DNA of 64,000 nucleotides, taken from NCBI GenBank assembly GCA_025057155.1, contig JANWYD010000010.1:124001-188000 (forward strand), read 5' to 3'. Below, piece after piece: positions 30,714 through 39,014 of this stretch (its first letter is position 1; each line of letters opens with the position of its first letter). Origin of the DNA: Chloroflexaceae bacterium. GTDB taxonomy: Bacteria > Chloroflexota > Chloroflexia > Chloroflexales > Chloroflexaceae. The position numbers and the translations under genes were made by a program. A model generated the notes under the pieces. That model had not been told where the DNA came from. It worked only from the letters and a program-made list of their open reading frames with translations, and did no database searches.

Positions 30714-31403
30714 ATGCATATTCTGATTGCCAGCAGTGATATCCTGTATTCGCGCATGACCAGGTTCTTGCTCGAAGATGTAGGATATACGGTCCAGCAC
30801 GAGGTTGACGATCAGGGAATGCGCCAGGCATTCAAGACCGGTCATTTCGACCTCTTGCTCTTAGATGAGCAGTGCCCGGAGGCCGGGGGGTATGTCTTGT
30901 GCGGCGAGGCGCGCTCGCTTTACCATACGCCAATTATTTTTCTCTCTCAGGAGCAATCCGTCGTTCAACGTGTTCAGGCGCTGAAGTCGGGCGCTGATGA
31001 TGTTCTACAGAAGCCCTACAATCCGGCGGAGTTACTCGCGCGTATTGAGGCGATTATGCGTCGGTACGGTAATAATGATCTGCGTCTGCATGTTGGCTAC
31101 CATCCCATCACGGTCGGCCCGCTGAGTCTCGATCCGGTTCGCCGCCGCGTGGTCATCAATGGTCGCAATGAACAAACCTTGACCGAGCGCGAGTTCCAGT
31201 TGCTGTACTATCTGGTGCAAAATGCCAGTTGCGTCCTTAGCACCCAGCAGTTGTTGCAGAAAGTCTGGGGCCTGGAAGATACGACAGACAGTAACCTGGT
31301 GCCTGTCTACATTGGGCGGCTGCGCCGCAAGATCGAAGCCGATCCGCTCAAACCCGCCCATATTGTGCGCGTCCGCGATCTGGGCTATACCTTTCGACCA
31401 TGA
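30714..31403 (+). CDS. OmpR/PhoB-family response regulator with atypical receiver
   Basis: 229 residues. The receiver domain (1-118) keeps the acceptor Asp51 in LLLLDEQCPEAGG and Lys101 in LQKPYNPAEL, but the usual acidic pair after the first strand is Ser8-Asp9 (IASSD), so one magnesium ligand is lost. Phosphorylation may be altered. The C-terminal winged helix (about 130-229: LSLDPVRRRVVINGRNEQTLTEREFQLLYYLVQNA, then VYIGRLRRKIE) is a full DNA-binding domain. There is no kinase next to it. It follows the small-RNA candidate and lies just before the polysaccharide locus, so it could control either; this is only positional. Confidence 0.9.
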   Translation: MHILIASSDILYSRMTRFLLEDVGYTVQHEVDDQGMRQAFKTGHFDLLLLDEQCPEAGGYVLCGEARSLYHTPIIFLSQEQSVVQRVQALKSGADDVLQKPYNPAELLARIEAIMRRYGNNDLRLHVGYHPITVGPLSLDPVRRRVVINGRNEQTLTEREFQLLYYLVQNASCVLSTQQLLQKVWGLEDTTDSNLVPVYIGRLRRKIEADPLKPAHIVRVRDLGYTFRP

Positions 31404-31431
31404 CAGGGGGCGTCCTCACCATCTGGCCGTG

Positions 31432-31468
31432 CTTCTGGGAGGGCTCTGCCCTCCCAGAAGTGTTTTTT
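31432..31468 (+). terminator. Terminator of the OmpR-type regulator
   Basis: CTTCTGGGAGGGC (31432-31444), loop TCT, GCCCTCCCAGAAG (31448-31460), then TGTTTTTT. The 13-bp stem and T run make a strong terminator. The stem is the R2 palindrome seen elsewhere without Ts. Confidence 0.85.
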
Positions 31469-31534
31469 AGTTGAACGGTCTGGCCGCACGGGCGCCAAAG
31501 GGGCGCTTACCTCGCGTCATTTCACGCTGCTCGC

Positions 31535-32566
31535 TCAGGCGGCAACCCCTACAGTCATTTCAACCACGTTAGTTCCGCCCTGGAAGGCAGACCCGGCTCG
31601 GATAATCTGGTGCGCCATGTCCAGCGCCGCGATGCCATCCTCACCACTCACCGCTGGTGGATGGCCATGACGCACCGCCTCGCAAAAGGCGCGTAGTTCC
31701 TCAAACAGCGGCTCACGTCGCTGTACCTTGAGGCGGATCATGCGCCCCTCACTGACCCCTATGGTCGCCAGTGTCGGCCAGTGCTTGCCCGCGCATTCGT
31801 CGTTCTCAAAAAAGGTCAGATCCTGGGTGAGATAGTTGGCGACAAACATCCCCCGCTCGCCCACGATGCTGAGTTCGCGGATCTTCGTCGGTGTCAGCCA
31901 GTTGATCTCGAGAATGCCGACAACGCCATTTTCGAAGCGCAGCACTGCCGAGAGCAGGTCTTCGTGGGAGCGATGCAGGTGGCGATGCAGTTCGACGTGC
32001 ATCCGGCTGATCTTCGAGCCGAGAAGGTAGTTGAGAATATCCATCTCGTGTGTCGCCAGGTCAATCGCCACGCCGACGTCCATGATCCTTGCCGGGAATG
32101 GGCCAACCCGGCGCGCGGTGATCTGAAAGATATGGCCCAGTTCGTGCGCTTCAAGTTGCTGCTTGAGCGCGATGATCGCCGGGTTGAAACGCTCAATGTG
32201 TCCCACGGTGAGCAATACGCCCTTGCGCCGGGCAGCTTCCACCAGCGCGTATCCGTCGAGCACCGTCGCGGCGATCGGTTTCTCGATCAGCAGGGATACG
32301 CCGTGTTCGATCACGTCCTGCGCCACCTCGAAGTGATGTTTGGTCGGTACGACGATAGAAACCAGATCGAGGCGCTCTTCCTCCAGCATCTCCCGATAGT
32401 TTGTATAGGCCCGGCAGCGATACATATTGCCAACACGCGCTGCGGTGGTTGGATCGGTATCGCTGACCGCAGTGAGTTCGACTCCGTCCATGCTGGCATA
32501 GACGCGGGCGTGGTTCCGGCCCATGCTGCCGACACCGATAACGCCGGCGCGAAGTCGTGCATGCAT
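31535..32566 (-). CDS. Gfo/Idh/MocA family NAD(P)-dependent oxidoreductase
   Basis: 343 residues from ATG 32566; the frame extends upstream into the neighbour's intergenic region without motifs. The Rossmann loop VIGVGSMGRNHARVY is near the start. EKPIAATVLDGY contains the conserved EKP, and VGHIERFNPA and the DLATHEMDIL region (His in the active site) fit sugar dehydrogenases of the family, for example WlbA-like UDP-sugar 3-dehydrogenases. It probably oxidises a nucleotide sugar for the aminotransferase encoded in the same locus. It is the last gene of the polysaccharide group on this strand. Confidence 0.88.
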   Translation of the reverse strand: MHARLRAGVIGVGSMGRNHARVYASMDGVELTAVSDTDPTTAARVGNMYRCRAYTNYREMLEEERLDLVSIVVPTKHHFEVAQDVIEHGVSLLIEKPIAATVLDGYALVEAARRKGVLLTVGHIERFNPAIIALKQQLEAHELGHIFQITARRVGPFPARIMDVGVAIDLATHEMDILNYLLGSKISRMHVELHRHLHRSHEDLLSAVLRFENGVVGILEINWLTPTKIRELSIVGERGMFVANYLTQDLTFFENDECAGKHWPTLATIGVSEGRMIRLKVQRREPLFEELRAFCEAVRHGHPPAVSGEDGIAALDMAHQIIRAGSAFQGGTNVVEMTVGVAA

Positions 32567-32637
32567 AACAACCTCCAGACACGATGCACTGGTTGGATGA
32601 TCCGTGCGTTCAGGCAGCGTGCAAACGCCTTGCGGCC

Positions 32638-34110
32638 TCAGTATGCTCCGTGACCCGAGATGACCACGGCAATGGTGCGATAGATAATGTACAGGTCGAG
32701 CCAGATCGAGTAATTGCGAATGTAGTGCATGTCCAGGCGCACACGCTCTTCGTAGCCTAGGTTGCTGCGCCCGCTGATCTGCCACAGGCCGGTAAGCCCC
32801 GGCCGCACGGTTACCAGGTTGTGACGCCAGCGTCCAAAGTGCCGCAGTTCGTCGGCCGTGATCATCCGTGGGCCGACCAGGCTCATTTGACCCAGGAGCA
32901 CATTCACCAGTTGCGGCAATTCGTCAATGCTGGTGCGCCGCAGGAAGCGTCCGAGGCGCGTAACCCTGGGGTCATTTTGGAGTTTCCCGGTTTCTTCAAG
33001 TTCTTTACGCAGCTCAGGCGTTAACAACTTGTCGCCATCCACCCGCATGGTGCGGAACTTGAAGGCGTCAAAAGTCCGGTTGCCAACCCCCACGACCCGG
33101 CGGCGGTAAATAATTGGCCCCGGGCTGTCGAGACGCACAAGGATGGCAACAATAGCCAGCAGCGGGCTGAGGAGTATCAAGGCTGCCAGCGCTCCCCCCC
33201 GGTCTATAATTGTCTTCCACACCCCATGGAGGCCGGTAATGCGCGTCTTGTTAAGACCGAGCAGCGGCACGGAACCACGCTCGCGCACCTCTACTCCGAC
33301 AGTCAGCAACTCAAAGATCCCTGGCGCCAGCAAGACGTCAAGCTGGCGTAGGGTCTCCATCGCGCCGCATACCGAAGGCAACCGCTCGCGCACCATCTCG
33401 GTGTCGGCAATGATTGCGCTATCTACCCCCGTATGCGTGACGATGGCTTCAAAGGCCGTAACCGGTCCGAGCACCGGCACACCCGGCAGCGCTTCCGTGC
33501 CCGGCGGCAGATGATCGTCAATGAAGCCGATGACCCGCATACCGCCCTGGCTTGAGGCGTTCAATTGCTCGGCAACTGCCCGGCCTTCGGCGTTGGCCCC
33601 TAGCACTACCGTGCGCTGGATCAGGCGTCCCTGTTCTCGGAGTGAGTACACGAGCCGTCGCGCAAGGAAGCGCCATCCTATGGTCATTGCCAGGACAGAG
33701 GCCCAGGCCAGCAGCAGCCATCCCCGCGCAATCACGAAGTCCGGCTGCAGGAACGTGAGGACGATAATCACCAGCACACCCACGGTACAGGCATTGAAAA
33801 TGCGGGCGTATTCGGTTGTGCCTCCGAAGATGATATTAGGGTTGTACAGCCCATACATGGCAAAGAGCACAATCCACGATGGTACGAGCAGGGCGATCAG
33901 TGTGGCGTAGAACTCCAACCGCGCATCGCCGGGGTAGAAAATCGCCCAGTCGGTAAAGAAACGCAGCACGTAGGCCAGGATAAATCCCCCGGCCACGCAT
34001 AGGGCGTCACCCAACCCGATCCCCAGGAGCACCCATCGCCATTCGTTGCGCCGAGCTTCTCTGGCTGGGAAAAGCTGTCCGGCTAGAATGTCAATCATCT
34101 GGTTGTTCAT
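32638..34110 (-). CDS. Polyprenyl-phosphate sugar-1-phosphotransferase (WcaJ/PssY-like)
   Basis: 490 residues from ATG 34110, preceded by GGTGGGGA; an ATG 15 bases further out lacks a site. Four to five membrane helices (about 25-135) are followed by a CoA-binding-like domain (VVLGANAEGRAVAEQLNAS), another helix near 305, and a C-terminal catalytic domain. That domain contains RRRVVGVGNRTFDAFKFRTM, DELPQLVNVLLGQMSLVGPR and RPGLTGLWQISGRSN, hallmark motifs of the bacterial sugar transferase family. It starts repeat-unit synthesis by placing a sugar phosphate on undecaprenyl phosphate at the inner membrane. Confidence 0.95.
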   Translation of the reverse strand: MNNQMIDILAGQLFPAREARRNEWRWVLLGIGLGDALCVAGGFILAYVLRFFTDWAIFYPGDARLEFYATLIALLVPSWIVLFAMYGLYNPNIIFGGTTEYARIFNACTVGVLVIIVLTFLQPDFVIARGWLLLAWASVLAMTIGWRFLARRLVYSLREQGRLIQRTVVLGANAEGRAVAEQLNASSQGGMRVIGFIDDHLPPGTEALPGVPVLGPVTAFEAIVTHTGVDSAIIADTEMVRERLPSVCGAMETLRQLDVLLAPGIFELLTVGVEVRERGSVPLLGLNKTRITGLHGVWKTIIDRGGALAALILLSPLLAIVAILVRLDSPGPIIYRRRVVGVGNRTFDAFKFRTMRVDGDKLLTPELRKELEETGKLQNDPRVTRLGRFLRRTSIDELPQLVNVLLGQMSLVGPRMITADELRHFGRWRHNLVTVRPGLTGLWQISGRSNLGYEERVRLDMHYIRNYSIWLDLYIIYRTIAVVISGHGAY

Positions 34111-34143
34111 AGCTGTCCCCACCATTTCATTCGATTGAGTGTC

Positions 34144-35496
34144 TCAGGCGCTGATAAGGGCTGGCGAGATAGAGGTGTTGCGCCCGGTAACGTCTGTGAT
34201 AATTTCCCATGCCGTCCGGCGCGCAAAGGCACACACGGACTCGCCATTCGTCAACTGCGGGTAGATCTGGCTAGTGTTGGCCAGGTAAAGCCCGGTGATC
34301 TCGCTACGTACCGGCGGGATGAGGTCGGTCATTCCCACAGGATGTAACGGTTCGACATAACGCTCGCGACCAATACGCACCGCTGCAATCTCGTCATCAC
34401 GCAGGTCGGGAAACATCTGGCGCAGGTAGCCGAGGAAGGCTGCGCGCAGCTCGTCATCGGACATGGTGGCGAAACGGCTGCCCGGCGCCACGTACTTGGG
34501 AAGGTAGACCAGATGGTAGCCGCCCACACAGGCCGGATCGATAAGGTTCGTCGTCTCGATCACCCCCGTGAAGGGGATACGCTCGTCGGTGATGTTCAGG
34601 GTGTAGTATGGTGTTAGACTGCGGCGCAGCACCAGCAGCACGCAGACGATGCCCAGGAAACCCTCTAGCCTGCCCCAGCGCTCACTGACGGCCGTCGCCT
34701 CAGGCGGCAACAGCCGGCGCGCGATGGGCGTCTGCGCAGTAATGATCACCCGGTCGGTGACCTGCTCGATCCCGTTGATGCTCAGGCTTACTACTCGCCC
34801 GTCGGCAATCCGCACCTGCTCGACGTTGGCCCCCGTAGTAATCATCCCTCCTCGCGCTCGTATCGCCGCTGCCAGCGCGTCAATCAACTCCTGGTAGCCA
34901 TTCGGCAGGTAACCCATCAATTCCTGGCTGCCACCTCGGGTACGTGTGTCGGTGGTGCGAACCAGTCGTGACCAGATGTAGGTCGCAGGCACCTGCGAGA
35001 AGTCGCCGTCAAACTTGGCTCGTAGCAGCGGCTCCCAGATATGGCGGGTGGTTTTTTCCCCGCTCAGTTGCCGCAGCCAATCTGCAACTGGGATCTGCTC
35101 CAGGGCGCGCCAGTCTTTGATCCGGCGGCAGGCCAGAATGGTGTACGCCAGGCGCATCCGGTCAATCAGGTTCAGTGGCGGGAAGCGCAGGAACTCAAGG
35201 GGCGTCGTCATAGGATAGCAGCGCCCATCGTGGTAGAAGCCCATTTTGGTTGAGACCATCCGCAGGCGGCTGCGCAGGCCCAGTTCGTCCATCAGACTCA
35301 TCAGGGTCTGATCGCTGCTCAGGATCGCGTGATAGTAGCGATCACAGCTCATGCCGCCCAGCTCGGCGAAGGTGGTGCGCCCCATCAGGCCGCCCAGGGT
35401 CGCGGCGCGTTCCCAGACCCTGACCGATTTGCCCCATTTCAAGAACTCATGCGCCAATGTAAGTCCTAAAATGCCACCGCCAATGATGTCAATCAT
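34144..35496 (-). CDS. FAD-dependent amine-oxidase-like flavoprotein of the glycan locus
   Basis: 450 residues from ATG 35496. MIDIIGGGILGLTLAHEFLKWGKSVRVWERAATLGG is a perfect dinucleotide-binding fold for FAD. The rest (ITTGANVEQVRIADGRV, VIITAQTPIARRLLP, LYLANTSQIYPQLTNGE) follows the protoporphyrinogen oxidase / UDP-galactopyranose mutase-like pattern. In surface-glycan loci such enzymes can act on sugar nucleotides or lipid intermediates, but the substrate here is unknown. It lies 33 bp upstream (in transcription order) of the sugar phosphotransferase gene. Confidence 0.85.
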   Translation of the reverse strand: MIDIIGGGILGLTLAHEFLKWGKSVRVWERAATLGGLMGRTTFAELGGMSCDRYYHAILSSDQTLMSLMDELGLRSRLRMVSTKMGFYHDGRCYPMTTPLEFLRFPPLNLIDRMRLAYTILACRRIKDWRALEQIPVADWLRQLSGEKTTRHIWEPLLRAKFDGDFSQVPATYIWSRLVRTTDTRTRGGSQELMGYLPNGYQELIDALAAAIRARGGMITTGANVEQVRIADGRVVSLSINGIEQVTDRVIITAQTPIARRLLPPEATAVSERWGRLEGFLGIVCVLLVLRRSLTPYYTLNITDERIPFTGVIETTNLIDPACVGGYHLVYLPKYVAPGSRFATMSDDELRAAFLGYLRQMFPDLRDDEIAAVRIGRERYVEPLHPVGMTDLIPPVRSEITGLYLANTSQIYPQLTNGESVCAFARRTAWEIITDVTGRNTSISPALISA

Positions 35497-35546
35497 TCGT
35501 TCATTCCTGTAAGCGTCTCTGAAGGCGGATTCTGGAAGAGGATCGC

Positions 35547-35575
35547 CGGGAGGGTGCGTCCCTCCCGGACTGTCC
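35547..35575. repeat. GGGAGGG/CCCTCCC palindrome between two glycan genes
   Basis: CCGGGAGGG-TGCGT-CCCTCCCGG, a 9-bp stem of the R2 style in the gap between the aminotransferase and flavoprotein genes. No T run. Confidence 0.6.
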
Positions 35576-35638
35576 GTGTTCGGATGCGCCACGTCGAGGC
35601 TGCAATCGCACATCGGCGAGCTGAAATCTTCAGTCGCG

Positions 35639-36739
35639 TCATTCGCTCAATACCTCGCTGGGTTCGAGCGACAGGGCATTCAGCGCTTCGCTGATGTGCG
35701 CTAGATCCTCGCTGGTGAGACCTGGATGAACCGGCAGGGATAGGACTTGCCGGCTAAGACGTTCAGCAACCGGCAGCGACTGATTGTAGCCCAGCGCGCG
35801 GTACATCGGCTGGTGCGGAATAGGCAACGGGTAGAACACTGCCGTATCTACGCCTGCAGCGCGGAGCTGGCGCATCGCTTCATCGCGATCGCCCAGGATG
35901 CGCACCGTGTACTGGTGGTAGACATGGCGGACATCAGGGCGCACAGACGGTTTCAGCACCTGCGGGTGGGTGATCGTCTGGTTGAAGTAGGCCGCATTGG
36001 CAATCCGGCGTTCCGTGAAGCGTTCGAGCTTCGCCAGTTGGGCGTTCCCGATGGCCGCCTGCAGGTCGGTCATGCGGAAGTTGTAGCCCAGGAAATCGTG
36101 GTAGTAGCGCACCCGACTGCCGTGGCTCCGCAGGAGCCGCAGCCGGTCGGCAATCTGCGCATCATTGGTGGTGATCATGCCGCCTTCGCCCGACATGATG
36201 TTCTTCGTCGCATAGAGCGAGAAACAGCCGGTTCCAAAGCTTCCGACCGGTCGTCCCTGATCGCGCGCCCCAATCGCCTGGGCGGCATCCTCGATGATCA
36301 CCAGCCCGTGGCGCTCCGCGATGGCGCACAGGGCGTCCATCGCAGCCGGTTGACCATACAGATGGACAGGCATAATCGCCCGCGTTGCCGGCGTGATGGC
36401 CGCCTCCACCTGGTCGGGATCGAGATTGAACGTGTGTTCATCAATATCCACGAAGACCGGACGGGCCCCGGCCATCAAGATACTGTTGCCAGTGGCAATG
36501 AAGCTGAACGGAGTGGTGATTACCTCGTCGCCGGGGCCGATGTCGTGGGCGCGCAGCGCGAGAAAGAGGGCTGCCGTGCCATTGCTCACGGCAACGGCAT
36601 GCGCCACGCCGCAGACCGCTGCGAAGGCCGATTCGAGTCGCGCCACTTCGGGCCCCTGGGCCAGCATGCCTGAACGCAGGACGGCAAGGACGGCTTCCTC
36701 CTCCTCGGGGCCGATCTGGGGACGGGCGACGGGGATCAC
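35639..36739 (-). CDS. DegT/DnrJ/EryC1/StrS sugar aminotransferase
   Basis: 366 residues. PLP lysine Lys179 lies in SLYATKNIMSGEGGMI, and SNGTAALFLALRA plus EDAAQAIGA are family motifs. These enzymes convert a keto-sugar nucleotide to an amino sugar. Its likely keto substrate could be made by the Gfo/Idh oxidoreductase in the same locus. The start overlaps the stop of the SIS isomerase gene upstream by four bases. Confidence 0.94.
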   Translation of the reverse strand: MIPVARPQIGPEEEEAVLAVLRSGMLAQGPEVARLESAFAAVCGVAHAVAVSNGTAALFLALRAHDIGPGDEVITTPFSFIATGNSILMAGARPVFVDIDEHTFNLDPDQVEAAITPATRAIMPVHLYGQPAAMDALCAIAERHGLVIIEDAAQAIGARDQGRPVGSFGTGCFSLYATKNIMSGEGGMITTNDAQIADRLRLLRSHGSRVRYYHDFLGYNFRMTDLQAAIGNAQLAKLERFTERRIANAAYFNQTITHPQVLKPSVRPDVRHVYHQYTVRILGDRDEAMRQLRAAGVDTAVFYPLPIPHQPMYRALGYNQSLPVAERLSRQVLSLPVHPGLTSEDLAHISEALNALSLEPSEVLSE

Positions 36740-37377
36740 AGCCGGCCTCCTCCCGCTACTCGCGTCGCCAGGGCGTACTGCGGTTCAGCCGCGACCTCTC
36801 TTACCTCCAGGAGGCTCTCTTCGATGCGCAGGCCCATCGTGACTGCCAGTGAGTGACAGACAGCACTATGCACGTCCTCCACTGCTGGCATGTGATAGGT
36901 CGCGCTGTGCAGGCTAATCTGAGCAAGCTGCGCCAGCTTGCCGCCGTCGAACCCCGTAAGACCGATGGTGATCGCCCCACGAGCGTTGGCCCAACTGACA
37001 GCTTCCAGGACATTCGGCGAGTTGCCGCTGCCCGAGATGGCGAACAGCAGATCGCCAGGGCGATAATGGGTCATCAACTGCTCGACAAAGACGTCGGCAT
37101 AGCCCTGATCGTTGGAAAAGGCGGTGATCACCGGGACGTTGTCGGTGAGGGCCAGCGCCCGCACGCGCCGCGCCCCGGGCCTGATTGTCCATTTGGTCAA
37201 GTCACAGGCGAAATGGGAGGCTGTCGCGGCGCTGCCGCCATTGCCGCAGATAAAGATCGTACCGTCGCGTTCGTATGTGTGCCAGAGTGCATCGGCGATT
37301 GCCTCGAGGGGCTCTCGCGGCAGTTGTTGCAGGCTCTGCGACACCAGGTGGAGATAGCGATTGAGCGGGGTTGTCAT
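36736..37377 (-). CDS. SIS-domain phosphosugar isomerase (GmhA-like)
   Basis: 213 residues from ATG 37377; a GTG three codons earlier is also possible. The SIS core FICGNGGSAATASHFACDL and AISGSGNSPNVLEAV match GmhA sedoheptulose-7-phosphate isomerase. The Glu/His region (AVEDVHSAVCHSLAVTM) near the C-terminus carries the family's active-site His. It would supply a heptose precursor or a related phosphosugar to the glycan. No other heptose genes (hldE, gmhB) are in the window, so another SIS substrate is possible. Confidence 0.85.
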   Translation of the reverse strand: MTTPLNRYLHLVSQSLQQLPREPLEAIADALWHTYERDGTIFICGNGGSAATASHFACDLTKWTIRPGARRVRALALTDNVPVITAFSNDQGYADVFVEQLMTHYRPGDLLFAISGSGNSPNVLEAVSWANARGAITIGLTGFDGGKLAQLAQISLHSATYHMPAVEDVHSAVCHSLAVTMGLRIEESLLEVREVAAEPQYALATRVAGGGRL

Positions 37378-37491
37378 AGGTGTCACGACTCTCTACCAGG
37401 GCCAAGCTACAGAGCTTAGCTCCGGGGCAGTTGTTGAGCGGTTTATGTGCCACAGATAGTCAAAGTGTGTGTCTGACAGGGGGCAGGGCTG

Positions 37492-37857
37492 CTACGATCT
37501 GGCTACCAGGATCATACCGATGCAGATCACGGCGACGCCCGCCGCTCGTAGCGGATTGACGCTCTCACGCAGAATGAGCCAGCCAACCAGGAACAGAAGC
37601 ACATGGTTCAGGCTCACAAAGGGATAGGCGACGCTCAGGTCGATCCGTGAAAGGGTTACTAACCAGAAGAAAGTGCCGAAACCGTAGATGAGCAATCCGC
37701 CAATAACATATGGCGAGCGTACGATCTGCCAGATGATCCCCGGCACTGTCTCAACGCTCAGGCCCAGCGGACCCATCTGGTTCATTCCGTGCTTTAACAT
37801 CGTTTGGCCAACAATCCCCATAACGGTCGCGATAAGGATCAGCATCCATGTGCTCAT
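37492..37857 (-). CDS. SMR/EamA-type four-helix membrane transporter
   Basis: 121 residues from ATG 37857, which has GGAGGG six bases upstream; an ATG at 37941 is in frame but adds a polar lead and lacks a site. Four membrane helices are clear (MSTWMLILIATVMGIVG; YVIGGLLIYGFGTFFWLVTL; VAYPFVSLNHVLLFLVGWLI; AAGVAVICIGMILV). The layout matches the small multidrug resistance/ArnE-like family. In glycan loci, ArnE-like proteins move undecaprenyl-linked sugars across the membrane. It lies 122 bp from a polyprenol-phosphate-type glycosyltransferase gene, which fits such a role. Confidence 0.85.
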   Translation of the reverse strand: MSTWMLILIATVMGIVGQTMLKHGMNQMGPLGLSVETVPGIIWQIVRSPYVIGGLLIYGFGTFFWLVTLSRIDLSVAYPFVSLNHVLLFLVGWLILRESVNPLRAAGVAVICIGMILVARS

Positions 37858-37979
37858 CAACAACCCTCCGATTCGCCGTGGCGTTGCTCTCGTTAGAGCA
37901 GAGACGCGCACGGGAGCGGTCACTTCATCAATATGCTGCATTCCCTGGTTCTCCTTCGCGTGGCTGATCGGGCGATTCC

Positions 37980-38735
37980 TTACTGCGGGCGCGCTGCAGT
38001 GTTCCAACCCTGTCGCCCGGCAAAGCGTCGCCCGATCAGGCCGGCCATATAGCGCAGGTGGGTGCGGGTGATGCGCAGCACTTTCGCCTTGGATTGCCCA
38101 TAGCGGCGAACACGCAGGGTTGTCGGATATTCGGCGATGCGGTAACCGGCCAGCCGGGCTTCGACCAGCAGTTCGGTAACCATCAGGAACCCGTCGGCGT
38201 GGGTGGTGATCCGCTCGATCACCTCGCGGCGGCAGGCCCGGAACAGCGCGGTGTAGGTGTGGATGTTCCAATCAATCAGCAAGCGGTAGCAGAGCGAGGC
38301 GCTCTTGCTGATCGCCACCCGATACGTCGGCACGTTCTCGACCCTGCCGCCGGGATGGTATGGTGACGCTGTGACAATATCAACATCAGGGGTCAGCCGA
38401 TCAAGCAGCGCGGGGATTTCGGCGAAAGGATAGGTGCCGTCGCTGTCACATGTGACAATCACGGCGCCCCGGCTGTGCGCGAAGCCGGTGCGCAGGGCGG
38501 CCCCCAGGCCGCGGTTGCGCTCATGGCTAACGATTCGCGCTTCGGGCACATCACGGAAGGCGCTCGCGAGCAACGCGCCGGTGTTGTCGCTGCTGCCATC
38601 GTCAACCAGAATGAGTTCGACGCTACCGCGCTGGCGCAATTCAGGCAGCACCTGTCCGATCCGCTCGCGCATCGTGGGAATGCCTTCAGCCTCGTTATAG
38701 CACGGAACAACAACAGATAAATCGACATTCTGCAT
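37980..38735 (-). CDS. Glycosyltransferase family 2 (polyprenol-phosphate sugar synthase-like)
   Basis: 251 residues from ATG 38735 with AGGAGA upstream. VDLSVVVPCYNEAEGIPTMRERI, ILVDDGSSDNT, and CDSDGTYPFAEIPALLDRL (the DxD-like metal site) and a C-terminal VRRYGQSKAKVLR are typical of the DPM1/ArnC-like branch. Products would be undecaprenyl- or dolichyl-phosphate sugars, used by GT39-type membrane transferases of which three are encoded further along. There are no C-terminal membrane helices in this one. Confidence 0.9.
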   Translation of the reverse strand: MQNVDLSVVVPCYNEAEGIPTMRERIGQVLPELRQRGSVELILVDDGSSDNTGALLASAFRDVPEARIVSHERNRGLGAALRTGFAHSRGAVIVTCDSDGTYPFAEIPALLDRLTPDVDIVTASPYHPGGRVENVPTYRVAISKSASLCYRLLIDWNIHTYTALFRACRREVIERITTHADGFLMVTELLVEARLAGYRIAEYPTTLRVRRYGQSKAKVLRITRTHLRYMAGLIGRRFAGRQGWNTAARPQ

Positions 38736-39014
38736 TGCTTGTTTTCTCCTCACACGCCCCTGGGCCCTTAGATGGCTCTTTGTTCCACACGAGCCACCGC
38801 CGGCTTGTGACCTCTAGTATGCCGGAGGCTTCTGACTCTTGATTAAATCGTCCCGATTGAGCATCTGACAGTTCGTTTAGCGGTGGTGCGTTTCTGCCGT
38901 TCTGAACGCGGGGTCTCCAATGTTTCCCGCTTCCTGCTCGTGAGAGCGCACGAGAGGACGCAAACCTCTCAGGCCGGTGCCTGAGCGGCTCCTGGCTGCG
39001 CAAGCTGTCGATTG

